Shown here: positions 5,920 through 6,113 of the stretch, piece by piece
Numbering within the stretch: the first letter of the stretch is position 1
Layout: each line of letters opens with the position of its first letter
Source of the DNA: Halobacteriales archaeon SW_5_68_122
GTDB taxonomy: Archaea > Halobacteriota > Halobacteria > Halobacteriales > Haloarculaceae
Assembly: GCA_003022815.1 (NCBI GenBank)
Contig: PXSL01000009.1
Coordinates: forward strand, 1 to 6,113
DNA: 6,113 nt
Reading direction: 5' to 3'
Made by a program: the position numbers and the translations under genes
Notes under the pieces: generated by a model
What the model was told of the DNA's origin: nothing
The model's input: the letters and a program-made list of their open reading frames with translations, nothing else
Database searches by the model: none

Positions 5920-6113
5920 TCAGCCCGTTTCTCGGACCCGCAACAGCACGAACGAGGTTCCGCTCACGACGACCACGGCCGCGACGTGTCCGACGAGTGC
6001 CGCCAACAGCACCCGGTGTTCCAGCAGAAACGGGACCAGCACCAGCTGGACGACGCCGAACAGGAGCGTCTCGCGGTCAGCACGGCGGAGCGTCGCGGCC
6101 GTCTCGGGGTCGA
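5920..6113 (-). CDS. Small membrane protein, C-terminal part (5'-truncated by window edge)
   Basis: An open minus-strand frame enters from the right edge and stops at TGA 5920-5922, giving 63 visible residues. The visible start DPETAATLRRADRETLLF is charged and amphipathic. Two hydrophobic segments follow, about residues 15-30 (LLFGVVQLVLVPFLL) and 34-57 (VLLAALVGHVAAVVVVSG and on), then a short Arg-containing tail. An integral membrane protein with at least two helices joined by a tight turn is therefore likely. I recognise no family motif and give no function. No start codon is visible, so it cannot be found by a start-to-stop search. It is convergent with the DUF5786 gene, with zero bases between the two stop codons. 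Confidence 0.65.
   Translation of the reverse strand, partial: DPETAATLRRADRETLLFGVVQLVLVPFLLEHRVLLAALVGHVAAVVVVSGTSFVLLRVRETG

Overview
The window is from a halophilic archaeon of class Halobacteria. It is very GC-rich, the proteins are strongly acidic (Asp/Glu-rich, Lys-poor), promoters are archaeal TATA-type with little or no leader, and two protein families here (recognised from memory as DUF5784 and DUF5786) are known to me only from haloarchaea. A narrower placement is not supportable from the sequence.

Layout from left to right: the 3' part of a Bcp-type peroxiredoxin gene (2-355, +); a convergent leucyl-tRNA synthetase gene, leuS (389-3046, -); an alanine dehydrogenase/ornithine cyclodeaminase-family gene (3109-3993, -) upstream of leuS; a spacer carrying a 111-bp element with inverted terminal repeats (4072-4182); a complete FMN-binding pyridoxamine 5'-phosphate oxidase-family gene (4280-4669, -); a DUF5784-family gene (4710-5607, -); a divergent small acidic DUF5786-family gene (5746-5919, +); and the 3' end of a small membrane-protein gene (5920-6113, -). 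These are housekeeping or family-level genes. They do not form an evident pathway. The only likely co-transcribed pair is DUF5784 and the oxidase-family gene (40-nt gap).

The most striking property is damage. Three neighbouring genes contain four places where recognisable protein sequence stops and resumes in another frame, or is lost, each apparently missing about 25-50 codons: twice in leuS (about 2495-2531 and 817-821), once at the 3' end of alanine dehydrogenase (about 3095-3109) and once in DUF5784 (about 4871-4876). Because leuS is normally essential, the choice lies between assembly defects (my preferred reading), decay of a redundant copy, or real deletions.

The second notable property is a repeated palindromic element inside leuS. 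Two 23-nt near-identical palindromes (20/23) lie in the same reading frame within two family-atypical peptide insertions, like the protein-coding palindromic elements known from Rickettsia. A related-looking inverted-repeat element sits in the spacer at 4072-4182. I found no defence system, CRISPR array, tRNA, rRNA or transposase gene.
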